Shown here: positions 14,201 to 23,603 of the stretch, one piece after another
Layout: each line of letters starts with the position of its first letter
Numbering within the stretch: position 1 is the stretch's first letter
Source of the DNA: Cornus controversa
Lineage: Eukaryota; Streptophyta; Magnoliopsida; Cornales; Cornaceae
Length of the DNA: 64,000 nt
Assembly (NCBI GenBank): GCA_026545225.1
Contig: CM048845.1
Location: 107,148,533-107,212,532, forward strand
Direction of reading: 5' to 3'
The notes under the pieces: model-generated
Seen by the model: the letters and a program-made list of their open reading frames with translations, nothing else
Database searches by the model: none
Told to the model about the DNA's origin: nothing
Position numbers and translations under genes: made by a program

Positions 14201-17200
14201 ACATGGTTTGGTCAAACATGCTTACACCCGCAAAGGGAAAGAGAGATTAATCCGCTATATACTATTGAGAAATTACAATGGGCACAAAATACACAACACC
14301 AAAAATCTGACACCAATAATCAAGCTTTGAAACAATTTCATTCCCCTCTTCAGTGTACTTGAATCCTGAAACAATTTCCACTTCCCTACTCACACCCTCT
14401 GTGGCCTGAGTCTTGTTCACAAACCCATCTTTCTCACAAATTGATTCTCTAATCAGACTAAATTTCTCTCGCGAAACTACATCTTTCTCTTAAGTCTCCA
14501 ATAATAACTTATAGAATCTAAATCCACATTCATTCTTAGACAAGAAATATAATTTCTTATAACTCAAGTAAAACATCAACTAACAACTTCCCCCACAGAA
14601 AGAACTTTAAATGGTAACCTAATGATGCAGGACACAAAGGGCTAATAATACTTAGATACCAATGATAAAGAACCAGAGAGAAAGAAAGGGACGAGAATGA
14701 GAAAATGAGATAAGGCTAGAAGAAGGAGATGAGAAGACAGACAAAGAGGGTAAGAAATCAGACTGAAGGAGGTAGGCTAGAGGGACTAAGAGGATGAGAA
14801 AAGCAAGAACAATAAGGGAGAAGAGAAGATACAGAGACAAGTTCGCAAACTCACAATATTATTTCAATAATCAAAGCTGATTATTCGGAGCCTTTATATA
14901 GGCAAAACATAAACAAACCCTAAAATAATAAAATACTAAAATATCCCTAAAAATAAAACATTAACAAAAATATCAATGAGCATAAATATAAACCCTAAAA
15001 TATAGGCAAAACATAAACAAACCCTAAAATAATAAAATACTAAAATATCCCTAAAAATAAAACATTACCAAAAATATCAATGAGCATAAATATAAACCCT
15101 AAAATATAGGCAAAACATAAACAAACCCTAAAATAATAAAATACTAAAATATCCCTAAAAATAAAACATTACCAAAAATATCAATGAGCATAAATAAAAA
15201 CCCTAATTTACTAAAATTCCTAATTCTATCTTTCTTTTCCCCTTCTCCAATAGTACTTGCGAGTCATATACAATTCCAGATCTTGCGTCGTGCCTTGGTC
15301 TCCATCACCTAATCACGGTAGAATATTGAGAAATAATTCCTAAAATCTACAATCACATGCGATCAAATAAATATTGGTCAAGGAACTTGTGCAATGAAAA
15401 GGCAAACTTGATATACTTACCACCAAGGGTTGTAGCTTAGTGGTATCTCTTCTACCTTTCAAAGTGCAAGGTCGGGGGTTCAAGTCTCATTAGAGACAAA
15501 ATGGGCATGCGAGTAATTTGCTAAAAAAAAAAGTAAAAAACTAGGTACACTTGGTGCCCGTTTGTCGTTACTAACTAAAAGCGCTTTTAAACACATTTAG
15601 AAGTGTTTGGTAACAAAAATAAAATAAAAATCACTTCTTAATTGTAGAGATTTTGGCTCAGTTGAACTTTTAGCCAAAACTAAAAATTCGAGCCTTTTGC
15701 AAATAGAGGCAAAAAATAAATAGTTAGAGTCTATGTATAGAAAAAGAATATTTATAAAATGTGCTTTACATGCTGCGTTGCCAAACACTATTTGATTTTT
15801 TTTATAAAAAAAACTCTTTTTTAACAGCCCTACATCATCCTCATCCTTGCACAAATATGGATGGGGTCGGCCACACTTTTTCAACAGATCTACATGGGGG
15901 GGTGTTTGTAGGGGAAGTGCTTATTTTAAACAAAAGCAACGCCATGGTTAGCTTACACACCTTGGATGGGGTCAGCCATAGTTAGAACTGGCCCTTTTAT
16001 TTAAATTGCAAGTGTATAAGGCCAGTTCTAACTATGAAAGCGCATGCGACACCAAAAGGACTATTTAGGGTAACAAGTAAGATTTGTAGACCTGTTTTCA
16101 TTTGTTAATAGACCCTACAGCTTTATGAATAGACTTATCAAATGATTCTGACATAGCATCCAAATTTGAATTTCTCTATGAAAAGCAAGATGACTTTCAC
16201 TAAAAGAGTTGAAAGATTAAAATGATACATGCTATTCAAAATGAAACCACGTAGCTCCCAGCCTCCCGCACAGCAGTGTTAAGGAGAGAGAATGAATCCC
16301 AAAATTGAATGAAAATCAAAACACTGGAGTTAGCAGAAGTTATAAATGCAAGATATAGATGGACACTGCAGTAACTGCATGGATCTTAACAGTATCTTCA
16401 AAGTTCTCAACACTGTCAAAAAATTTCCAAGAACTAAAAAGATAGCTACGAAATGAATACTCAAAAGTAACACAATGCCTAGTAACCCAAGCCCGAAAAA
16501 ACCCAACAACCCCAAGTAGATATGATGTCCTTAGCTTCAACTATTAAATCCCAAACTTAAGAAGATAGCACAATTAAAGATAATTTAGTAGTAACAATGG
16601 ATAAGGAAATTATCAATGTGACGAATGTCATTTGCCAATAAATCTACAACTCGGGGTTGTAAAAGTAGAATGAGGATGATAATTAACTTGAAATGCATTA
16701 GACAAGGTGGAATTTAATGGTTATGCATATGTCAAACCACACAAAAGGTAACATTTCATAGTCATCGATGAAATGTTAAGGAAGATGATGCTCAAAAATA
16801 AAAGCTGGATGGACAAACTGGAGATAATGGTCTAAATATTTTAGCTAGTAAAATAGTATGAAATTATTAGGTTTCCAGTTATGTAGAAAATTGCTAGTGT
16901 ATTTTACATAACAGAAACTCTGCCAATAATTCAGTGACCAGCTCATAGTAAGTGCCATACGATAAAAAAATAAGAAAAATTTCCCCTGAAACTCCAATCA
17001 ATTTAGAAAATATATAACACTTAGAGAGGGAAAAAGGCAAGGATGATGATGATGATATAACACTTAGAGAAACTTCTAAATCTGACAACACTAATTGATC
17101 CCAATGAGGGCAAGAAATGGAATTTAGCTGAACAACAATGTAGCACCCTTGATTTTATAATCAATATATATCAAAATTTTCCTATATTCAAGAATATCTT

Positions 17201-18016
17201 GGTAATTTGAGACAAATTCTTTCAGATAATAGTTAGTAGTGAAAGATCAATGGATTCATTTTAACCATATCTGATCTTGGGAGTTCAGCTTGAGAACTCT
17301 CCCATTCATGCTATAGTTTGTATCTTGAGTTTCAAAACCATTAAATCCTTATTTTGAGAAGTAACTCTGTACTTGGAAGCATTTAGTTCCATCTCAAATT
17401 CTTGTTTGGTGTTACTTGTAATTATGAATTTTTTTTATTTATTTCTATGAAGGTGCCTGCAAAAGCACATCACCTAACAATTAGAAGGAATACATGTACT
17501 TTTATGCAGGCTTCGTCCTCTTATTGGTTGAAACGGAGATGAATGTTGTGTTTCAACACAAAACATGACCAATCCCTAAACTATAGACGCATGCAAAGAA
17601 CTGCACAGAGTGAAATGATTTTTTTATATATATACACAGGGAGGCAACTGATTACATAACATAACAGCTATACAAACAATTCCTTAAAAGGCCACTAGTT
17701 ACTTTTGAACTTCTGCACACTTTTTAAGTTAATAAAGGTGGACTCTATTGAAAGTGTCCAAACTAGTCTTCAACAAGGTATTGTGTCAACAGGTCTCCAA
17801 TATGCCAATCACCATCAGAGAGAAGGGAATAGTGGAAGACAATATCATAGTTTTTTTCACATATTAAATCAATAGTGGAAGACAATTTACAGATTTTCCC
17901 TTTGTTATAAAGTTACAACATAACATACATGGATAGTCTCAAAGCGCACTTTTATAGGTAGATTGAAGCAGTTAAACTTGAAAGCAAAGTAGATATAGTG
18001 AAGTACAATCAAATGA

Positions 18017-18050
<34 letters not shown>

Positions 18051-19144
18051 AAACTAAACGTAATCAAGTAACATACCATGAAAGCAGGAGCGATGTAATA
18101 ATCGCCCTGAAGATACTCAAATGACCTGGTTACCTTCTGACGGTAATCAAACACAATATCCGCTGCAATGCATAACAAAAAAAATCAAACCCTAAAAGGA
18201 TGTACAAGAAAATTGAAACCAGAAACCATTTTGGTAACCCTAGGATACAAAAGATGAAAAGATTCACCTCAATTAGGTCATACAATGACGATACATTAAG
18301 GAGCTATTTGATAAAACTGGGGAAAGAAATGTACTGAAAATTATAAGAGTTGAACGGAATTTTAAGTGCAATTGTAAATTAACAATTTTTTTAATACTTG
18401 TCTAAATTTGAAGTGTTCTGATAGGTAAAGTGTTAGAGTGACAAATGAAGTCTCCCTCATTTAAGATTTTATATCATTTTAAGTGAAATTTATACTTTTA
18501 AGTGGTATTTAAATTGCGTTATCAAACTTAACGCGCAGTTAATTTATTGAGAATTAAATACTAATTGCATTATTCTTTTTCTTTTTTCCTAGTTGAAACT
18601 CAATTCAACCTCGACCTTCTTCTTTTGGAAGGAGAGGAAGGATACAGCCCTTTGTTAATCGTGTTATTCAACGGCATCTAAAAATATAAAATTTTCAGTT
18701 GTTTATTTTCCTTCATTTTCTTGGCAACCAATGGAACACGGGACTCGAAGAAAATCACTCACAGTCTCGCCCAAGAAAATTGCCGGCGAAGAGGTCATCG
18801 ATGATGCCAGCCCTAGCACCGACGGCGATGTTCATGTTATCCGCCTCTTTGCCGAGCCTGTAGAGATAATCATTCCCCTCTGCGTCCTTCGTTTCCCACG
18901 ACGACTGGTCTGACAGTCTCTTCTTCGTGGATTTCTCTGATTCTTCACTGTTGTCTTCGTTTCCATTAGAATTCGTCAATGAACGGACAAATAAAGGAGA
19001 AGAATTGAAGATTTTCTTGAAGGGAAGGAGCGAGAATCTGCTGAACTTGGTAAATTTAGAGAGAGAAGAAGAAGAAGATCGGAAGGACAGAGAAGTGGAA
19101 ATGAGGTTGAGGTCTGTGCCTATGAAGCTGCAAGAAAGAGCCAT
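1253..19144 (-). CDS. Rubisco activase-like chloroplast AAA+ ATPase, 5' part (6 exons, runs off left edge)
   Basis: Six exons join in one frame to give the first 239 residues: 19144-18763, 18162-18077, 12810-12801, 7178-7116, 6569-6456 and 1314-1253. Every junction is GT-AG. Residues 1-60 are Ser/Phe/Lys-rich with few acidic residues, like a chloroplast transit peptide. Then come the family block ending AVGARAGIIDDLFAGNFLGR (about 105-125), YLQGDYYIAPAF, CHIVKNYIAHLLNTKVPLIL, the Walker A motif GGKGQGKS (184-191, Lys190), and EPVIMSAGELESDRAGEPGR. This matches the plant Rubisco activase-like family (from memory, Arabidopsis At1g73110), whose members are about 430 residues, so roughly half is visible. 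Rubisco activases use ATP to remove inhibitory sugar phosphates from Rubisco; whether this divergent paralogue does so is not known to me. Walker B and later parts are off the window. The start ATG follows no nearer in-frame alternative. No disabling change was seen. Confidence 0.93.
1840..3220 (+). mobile_element. 5'-truncated, dead L1-type LINE (3' end of ORF2)
   Basis: The translation matches the C-terminal part of plant L1 reverse-transcriptase ORF2: KKQYLSKEGRTTLMK, then RRIEKLRRNFLWGG, GGLGIRRVEMFGKALLGKWL and WKNIRKVW, followed by the zinc-binding (zf-RVT) region FPWKAMWRTKAPLKVAFFRW and CMCKRDEESVSHLLLHC. The reading frame shifts near 2540 and again near 2890, and a further frame covers the tail. 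It ends in a short A-rich tail at about 3210-3220. The endonuclease and most of the RT are missing, as is typical of 5' truncation. It sits in an intron of the minus-strand activase-like gene, in antisense. Confidence 0.9.
3300..3831. mobile_element. Non-autonomous hAT-type element, 532 bp
   Basis: The termini are taggggtgcac and, inverted at the far end, taggggtgacc. The element is flanked by a perfect 8-bp duplication, caaggtat, at 3292-3299 and 3832-3839, which fits hAT transposition. The interior is made of degenerate ggatcggat-type repeats at both ends around an AT-rich core. No transposase is encoded. Confidence 0.85.
3840..4747. other. Intron without recognised features
   Basis: This stretch lies between two hAT-type elements, within the intron between exons 6 and 5 of the activase-like gene. 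No homology was recognised on either strand. Confidence 0.4.
4756..5401. mobile_element. Non-autonomous hAT-type element, copy 1 of a tandem pair
   Basis: The element starts taggggtgcacacggttcgg and ends ccggttctttgtgcacaccta. A perfect 8-bp duplication, gttactat, lies at 4748-4755 and 5402-5409. Subterminal ggttcc/ggaacc repeats are on both sides. It includes a (CA)n-(TA)n tract at about 5257-5294. Confidence 0.85.
5461..6042. repeat. Partial tandem duplicate of the hAT-type element with its flank
   Basis: It is a second copy of the element's body and 3' terminus, lacking the first 25 or so bases of the 5' end. It is followed at 6043-6100 by a copy of the flanking sequence found at 5402-5460 (gttactatgttataataagg and on). 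The offset is about 641 bases, so the element plus flank was duplicated in tandem after insertion. Confidence 0.8.
6456..6569 (-). CDS. Activase-like gene, exon 5 (Walker A)
   Basis: It encodes IWGGKGQGKSFQTELIFQAM followed by GIEPVIMSAGELESDRA. The Walker A Lys190 and Ser191 are present. The acceptor is ttgtttaacag/GCATTTGG and the donor is GCTG/gtaagg. Confidence 0.95.
7116..7178 (-). CDS. Activase-like gene, exon 4
   Basis: It encodes CHIVKNYIAHLLNTKVPLIL, flanked by the second and third bases of a Val codon and the first base of a Gly codon. The acceptor is ttgatgcag/TATGCC and the donor is CTAG/gtaaatatt. Confidence 0.9.
8419..8543 (+). repeat. SINE, family A, copy 1
   Basis: It has an A-box-like ctatcctagtggtatcacc, the family block cctttcaaagtgaaag, a 3' end gtgagttatttgcgat and an A-rich tail. 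It is flanked by a 10-bp duplication, caccaacctt, at 8409-8418 and 8544-8553. Related copies lie at 15421-15540 and, inverted, at 45693-45800. Confidence 0.75.
8898..8923. repeat. (CCA)n microsatellite
   Basis: About nine perfect CCA units lie inside an intron of the activase-like gene. Confidence 0.9.
10044..10605. mobile_element. MITE-like element with cgtttgg termini
   Basis: The left end tgcttcgtttggtac and the inverted right end cactgcgtttggttgg are similar. A TAA triplet flanks each side (10041-10043 and 10606-10608), as in PIF/Harbinger insertions. The interior has purine-rich and pyrimidine-rich halves that can partly pair. No transposase was seen and the superfamily is inferred. Confidence 0.5.
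11050..12335. repeat. Probable LTR-retrotransposon-derived sequence, decayed
   Basis: This block is GC-richer than the surrounding intron. On the minus strand it has a promoter-like ctctataaatag at about 11394-11405 and long stretches typical of plant LTRs. No terminal repeat pair or coding domain could be placed, so this is a weak fossil call. Confidence 0.3.
12340..12490 (+). repeat. tRNA-derived SINE-like repeat, family B
   Basis: It has an A-box-like cttggtgcactggtaaaatg and a B-box-like caagtttgaatc, followed by gccaaagcctacgtatgtat and gacccttttgacc, a body I associate with widespread plant SINEs. The ends are not fixed. Confidence 0.55.
12801..12810 (-). CDS. Activase-like gene, exon 3: 10-base microexon
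   Basis: The ten bases GATAAAGTTG sit between a good acceptor (ttttcatttgacag) and a strong donor (gtaagttcgg). They supply Asp-Lys-Val plus the first base of a Val codon, the family's expected MDKVVCHIVKN junction, and they are the only way found to keep frame between exon 2 (phase 0) and exon 4 (which begins with two bases of a codon). Confidence 0.85.
13065..13625 (+). repeat. LTR/TRIM-like repeat fragment, copy 1
   Basis: It contains caatatttaacgtagttcgg and then a pyrimidine-rich stretch. A diverged second copy lies at 14090-14600 in the same orientation. Plant LTR elements commonly carry such an aatatttaacgtggttcgg block. This is an old fossil and the family was not assigned. Confidence 0.4.
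14090..14600 (+). repeat. LTR/TRIM-like repeat fragment, copy 2
   Basis: It contains ataatatttaacatggtttgg and the same order of blocks as the copy at 13065, down to the final aacatcaactaac near the end. It is strongly diverged from that copy. Confidence 0.4.
14901..15205. repeat. Three tandem copies of a 104-bp AT-rich unit
   Basis: Units start at about 14901, 15005 and 15109 with ggcaaaacataaacaaaccc. They differ by only a few bases (for example acattaacaaaa versus acattaccaaaa), so the expansion is recent. It lies in the intron between exons 2 and 3 of the activase-like gene. Confidence 0.95.
15421..15540 (+). repeat. SINE, family A, copy 2
   Basis: The A-box-like tgtagcttagtggtatctc, the block cctttcaaagtgcaaggtc, the B-box-like gggggttcaagtctc and the 3' end gcgagtaatttgct plus an A-rich tail match the copy at 8419-8543. 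No target duplication was found. Confidence 0.7.
15550..18076. other. Intron between exons 2 and 3, near part
   Basis: A MITE-like segment at about 15556-15790 has cccgtttgtcgttactaac at one end and the inverse-like gctgcgttgccaaacac at the other. The rest is AT-rich intron with no gene recognised on either strand. A (TA)n tract sits at about 18018-18041. Confidence 0.4.
18077..18162 (-). CDS. Activase-like gene, exon 2
   Basis: It encodes DIVFDYRQKVTRSFEYLQGD and on to APAFM. The acceptor is cattgcag/CGG, where T from exon 1 plus CG makes Ser128. The donor is TTCATG/gtatgtta, leaving phase 0. The 600-base intron before it is AT-rich and has a weak MITE-like pair of gtttgataa motifs. Confidence 0.93.
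18763..19144 (-). CDS. Activase-like gene, exon 1
   Basis: It encodes residues 1-127 plus the first base of codon 128. It holds the transit-peptide-like start and the block WETKDAEGNDYLYRLGKEAD. The donor is GAC T/gtgagtg. Upstream, a TATA-like gttatatacatatatg lies about 130 bases before the ATG. Confidence 0.93.
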
Positions 19145-19735
19145 GGATTAGGTTCTGAGATTGCTCTGTTCTCATCTTAGCTTTTCGGATTCACAAGCTT
19201 ATTTACGTTGTCGTACAAACAAACAAACAAAAAAGAAAAAAAGAAAGGACTGTTTGGCGCCACATATATGTATATAACGATAACGGAACTCTCATTTCCC
19301 CGGGAATTCAATTGGTATGGTAAATTAGCCCTTGTTAATAATGTCACTGGTAAAATCAAGTGAAGTTTTGTTCACTGTAAGGTGGAAAATCTTTGATGAA
19401 GTTCCATTGCATTTCAGTAGGCTAGCTCACATCCAATCAGACCATGACTGGCATTATTGTGAAATTGGATAAAACAGAATAATAGAAAGTTCAATGACAT
19501 GACTTGAGTCAGCCTGACCAGAAAAGGAGAAGATCATATTATTAATTGGAGCAACTTCATGTTTAATACAAGCAACCATTTCGCTTACACAAATTGATAA
19601 AGACATTTTTTTTTTTTTTGACAAGAGTGGATTAACAGAGCTAGCCAAAAGAGGGCCTAGACCTGACTACCAGACCCCAGGTAGATAGCAATGATTTACA
19701 AACCACCCTAATCACACATTTCTTGACACTGCCAA

Positions 19736-21325
19736 TCATGGTCTCTGGCAACCACCATGAGTTTGACTCCAAGCTGCTCCACACGCATAGCAAAACTGAG
19801 ACCCACACCTGCAACCACAAACAGCCATTCAATTAGATACATACATACATACATACATACATAGCTTGTTCAAAACTTTTAATTGGACAATCTAAATCTA
19901 AATCTAAGTATCTATTGTATGAATTTCTCAAATAGAAGATACAACATGCTGGGTTCAGGTTGCATTCTACACAAATACAAGTATGCTTCAAGTATTTGGA
20001 ATTAGGCTAGAAATAACCTAACTCTATAAATGGGGATCAACATAAAAACTATTGATACAATATGAAAGCTTCAAGCCAAACAAATCCAACCTGACCTTAA
20101 TCATGAGCCCAAATCTTCAACTCACATCTTAATTTGAACTTAGGTTTTACTCCAGTTAAAATCGGGCTAGAATTTGGATTGAGACTCAAGTATGATTCAG
20201 ATTTAAATTCAGATTCAACTCATACAGAAAGTCGAGTTGGATTCAGCTTCAACTCGAGTTATCAATTGGGGTTGAGTTTGAATTATCCAACACGCTCAAC
20301 CTAAATTAAATCAATGTTGATGATTCTTTTTTTTTTATCTAGGTTTCAAAAAATCTTCTCAAACATGTGAAAATTTGAGTTGTTTAGGATTGGCCTGCCC
20401 AAGCTCTACTGCTGCATAAATTCAACCTGTAAACATTGTGAAACAAAGCCCCCATACAGAAACAATAAAATTGAATTGTGAAATCTTAAAAGAATTGTAA
20501 ATAACCAGACCTGCAATTCATATGTAAACAACCCTCTGTTTTTTCAACAATATATTTGCAGTGTGGGCATTTCATCCACTTCTTCTCCTTAGCAAGCTCT
20601 CTCACCATGAGATCTTCTCTCCCTCTTTCATCCTCATTCAAGCTCTGAAACTCCTCGCACTCGATCCCCGGATGCCACGGGACATAACACTGCGCGCAGA
20701 ACAGTCTCCGGCACTCAGGACACTCAGACTCCCTGATCACTTCTCCAAAACTGTCATTAATCATCATGGCAGAGCAGTCCTTAAAAGGACAATAAAATAC
20801 TTCTGATTCCAACATCATGGACTCACACAACACTTCATCCCACCTTTCAACCACATCCCTTTGAATCATCGCCCTACAAGCATTGAGCTCTAGCACTCCT
20901 TCGCAGTCCAAACCCGGGCACATGACAACTCTCATGTTCTCTTGGATCTTGGTAAAAACATGTTTGCTTATGCAGTCAGAACAGAAGGAGTGCTGACAAG
21001 TTTGGTTGCTAAACATCTCATCAGTTTCTTTCTTTTCCACACAAATCTCGCAGAAGCTCTGCGATGATTCGCCAACTTCTTTTGAAATCGCCATTGCTAC
21101 TTCTGGGTTGGAAGCTGGAGTACTTTCTTGGATTGTCAATGGCACGGGATTGTTGCACATTTGGGCAGTGATCAAAGAGGCCATTACAGTCTCTTGGAAC
21201 TGCAGCTCTTCAGCATACTTCGAATCAGATATTGGGAGAATCTGATTTTCTTCAATTTCATCGAAGAGAGCTGAGAAGTAGAAGTCATCCACCAATTGAA
21301 CATCAGACATTGATTCTGTTGCCAT
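19736..21325 (-). CDS. RBR1: RING-IBR-RING E3 ubiquitin ligase, intact two-exon gene
   Basis: Exon 1 is 21325-20511 and exon 2 is 19808-19736. The 702-base intron is GT-AG (TGCAG/gtctgg ... ttgcag/GTGTGG) and the product is 295 residues. RING1: Cys92/95, Cys110, His112, Cys115/118, Cys136/141. IBR: Cys179/184, Cys202/205, Cys210/213, His218, Cys223. RING2: CPHCKYIVEKTEGCLHMNC, then exon 2 adds CGSQFCYACGAAW. By analogy with HHARI and parkin, Cys266 in GCLHMNC should accept ubiquitin from the E2. Residues 1-90 are an acidic plant-specific lead (LVDDFYFSALFDE, KYAEELQFQE). It ends just after RING2, with no membrane segment. The closest named relatives are plant RSL1/RNF144-like RBRs; the substrate is unknown. 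It lies about 600 bases upstream of the activase-like gene, same strand. Its intron holds an (ACAT)n tract near 19838-19862. Confidence 0.93.
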
Positions 21326-21560
21326 ATTGCACAGCTTATGCTTATGGTGGTGATCTTCCTTATCTATACAAATTATGCAGTCTGTCTGTAGATCATCATA
21401 TACAAATGAAGGGACTTGGAGTCATACAGTAGAGTCAGAGACTTGGCCTCGAAGATCTCTTCTTTCATTGGCAATCCTAAAGTGTCCTGGCTCCACCTTC
21501 TTGACTTCACTTCTGTACGGGTCATACTTTATCAATTGTAAAGGCAATTGTCTCAGAAAC
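21326..21560 (-). promoter_or_regulatory. Conserved 5' flank of RBR1
   Basis: A CCAAT box in the block ccaatgaaagaagag (CCAAT at 21471-21467) and a TATA-like tgtatatgatgat at about 21403-21391 keep the same order and spacing in front of RBR4, RBR5 and RBR6. Conservation between copies could be shared descent rather than function. Confidence 0.4.
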
Positions 21561-23303
21561 ATCTAGAGACCTAGTAGCAATTAAAGCCTCACACCTCCAT
21601 ATTTAAATATAAAAACAAATAGTCTCTTCCCTAAATTCAATGCATGACTTCACTTTCTCATCACAATATTAAATAAATCATTCCATCAACTAAAATATTA
21701 TTATTATAATAAGATCTAAATCATGCTACCAATTAAAATATTATTATTATAATAAGATCAAAATCATGCCACCAACTAAAATTTCATTCATTATAATAAG
21801 ATTCGCAGTGAACCAATATCAATTATTAAAATTTCATCTCCATTATCCTCATATTATATTATATGATCACTCATGTTAAAAATAAAAACTAAAATAACAA
21901 AAATAGCAAGATTATATGCCCCTAGATCATAACGTGACTTCTTTACTTGTCAATTCGATGATCTGTATCTGAAATAGTGGAAAAGAGAGGGGATGAGTTT
22001 GGAAAAATCTAAGTAATATTTTAATTAATCGACAATAAGCATCATATATCTAGCAGTAACATCATTAAGTTAATTATTATTAACACTCAACATGCTCCAA
22101 ATGTCATATATTGTAAATATTTAATTAAATCAAAAATATTAATTGACATCGCTTAGTCAATTTTAATGTCATAATTATGTGTGCTCAAACATCAATTTAA
22201 CTACACGTATACTACAACTCAACTTATGCCATAATATTCAAAACCTATGACTACCTATAAGCCACAAACAACCTAGATGTAATTTATTAACATTAGGTTA
22301 TCAAATCACACACTACAACCAAAGGCGTAAACAAACCCTGTTTGATTGGGATTCTATACAATTTCTCAGTGAACCACTTACCACACACTACCATTATGAG
22401 CTCATTTAATCAATAACAGGTATATTATAAATCATCTGAAACATCAATCACAAGTAACACATACACTTCAATACCACTATATCACAGTGTCTTAAAATCT
22501 ACCTTAACTACGATCTATAACAAATAAGCACAAACTAGAGAAAGTACCACACCTAAAAATAACTAAATCCTCCTAACTTAATTATCCACAAAATATCAAA
22601 GCCTAAGTAATTAAGACTAATTTATGCTCTCTGACTTTTGTACTAAAAAGTGTTCCTTTTCGAACTAATTAACCAACCTAAATCATATCTAAACTCAAGT
22701 TTCTAAGTGTAGTCTGACTTAATTAAATAAAAATTATTTAATTAAATGGAATCACGGTGATTTCCTTACCATGCATCAAATATTATATAGAGTTTAAAAA
22801 CGCAACACTTTGTGCCATAATTTGGACTAAATCAAGCATGAACTAAGATGCATTATAGAAAACTTCAAACAATTACACCTAAAATCCGAGACCCATATTG
22901 CTAATCTAAACCAATGCAATCATTTAAAATCAAATTCATAACATGTTTTTCATTTACCACAACAATCAAATTAATCCTTTACATCAAATTTAAAGATTTC
23001 AATGTATAATGAATCCTAGGGTTACAACTACAATATATATACCGATTATTTCCAAAATAAAATCATGTATATATTTTGTGTTTTAATTCGGATTTCTTAC
23101 AAGAATCATCATTCTCCACATGTATTTCCTGCATCTTCATAATGCATTTATTAATTAAATTTATTCAAAAGTTAGAATATGCCTACTATATATTGGTAAA
23201 AAATAGACTACTACTCACCTACTAATAATGCAAGTTCTCTTCATCTCCTCTAGTTATCTCTCTCAAAGACTGATTAGTATAACTTTAGGATTTTCTTAGA
23301 CAA

Positions 23304-23362
<59 letters not shown>

Positions 23363-23603
23363 AGTTAGAATTATATTTTTATTTCTATTATTTCTCAATT
23401 AATTAAATACTTATTTATTCTTTTACAATTTTACCCTTTAATTAACTACTAATTTGTCTCATAAATTTAGTGCATAAAGAATCTTATTAAGTACTATATG
23501 ATATGATGAACTTTCATTTCTTACAATATCAAGGAAAGAAAAAAAAATCATTTCGGATATATAAATCACAAGATCCCTCACACACATTTCTTGACAATGC
23601 TAA
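21561..23603. other. AT-rich spacer between RBR1 and RBR2
   Basis: No gene was recognised. A 50-base imperfect tandem pair (aaaatattattattataataagatc) lies at about 21692-21760. A (TA)n tract of about 52 bases lies at 23308-23359. The block 21900-23270 resembles no family I can name. Confidence 0.5.

Noticed and set aside
14901-15205. Regular repeats that could be taken for a CRISPR array
   Set aside because: The units are directly adjacent with no unique spacers, and the host is a plant.
20561-20806. Plus-strand open frames opposite the RBR exons (also at 44131, 52345, 24811)
   Set aside because: They are antisense shadows of the RBR coding sequence and recur only because the RBR copies are alike.
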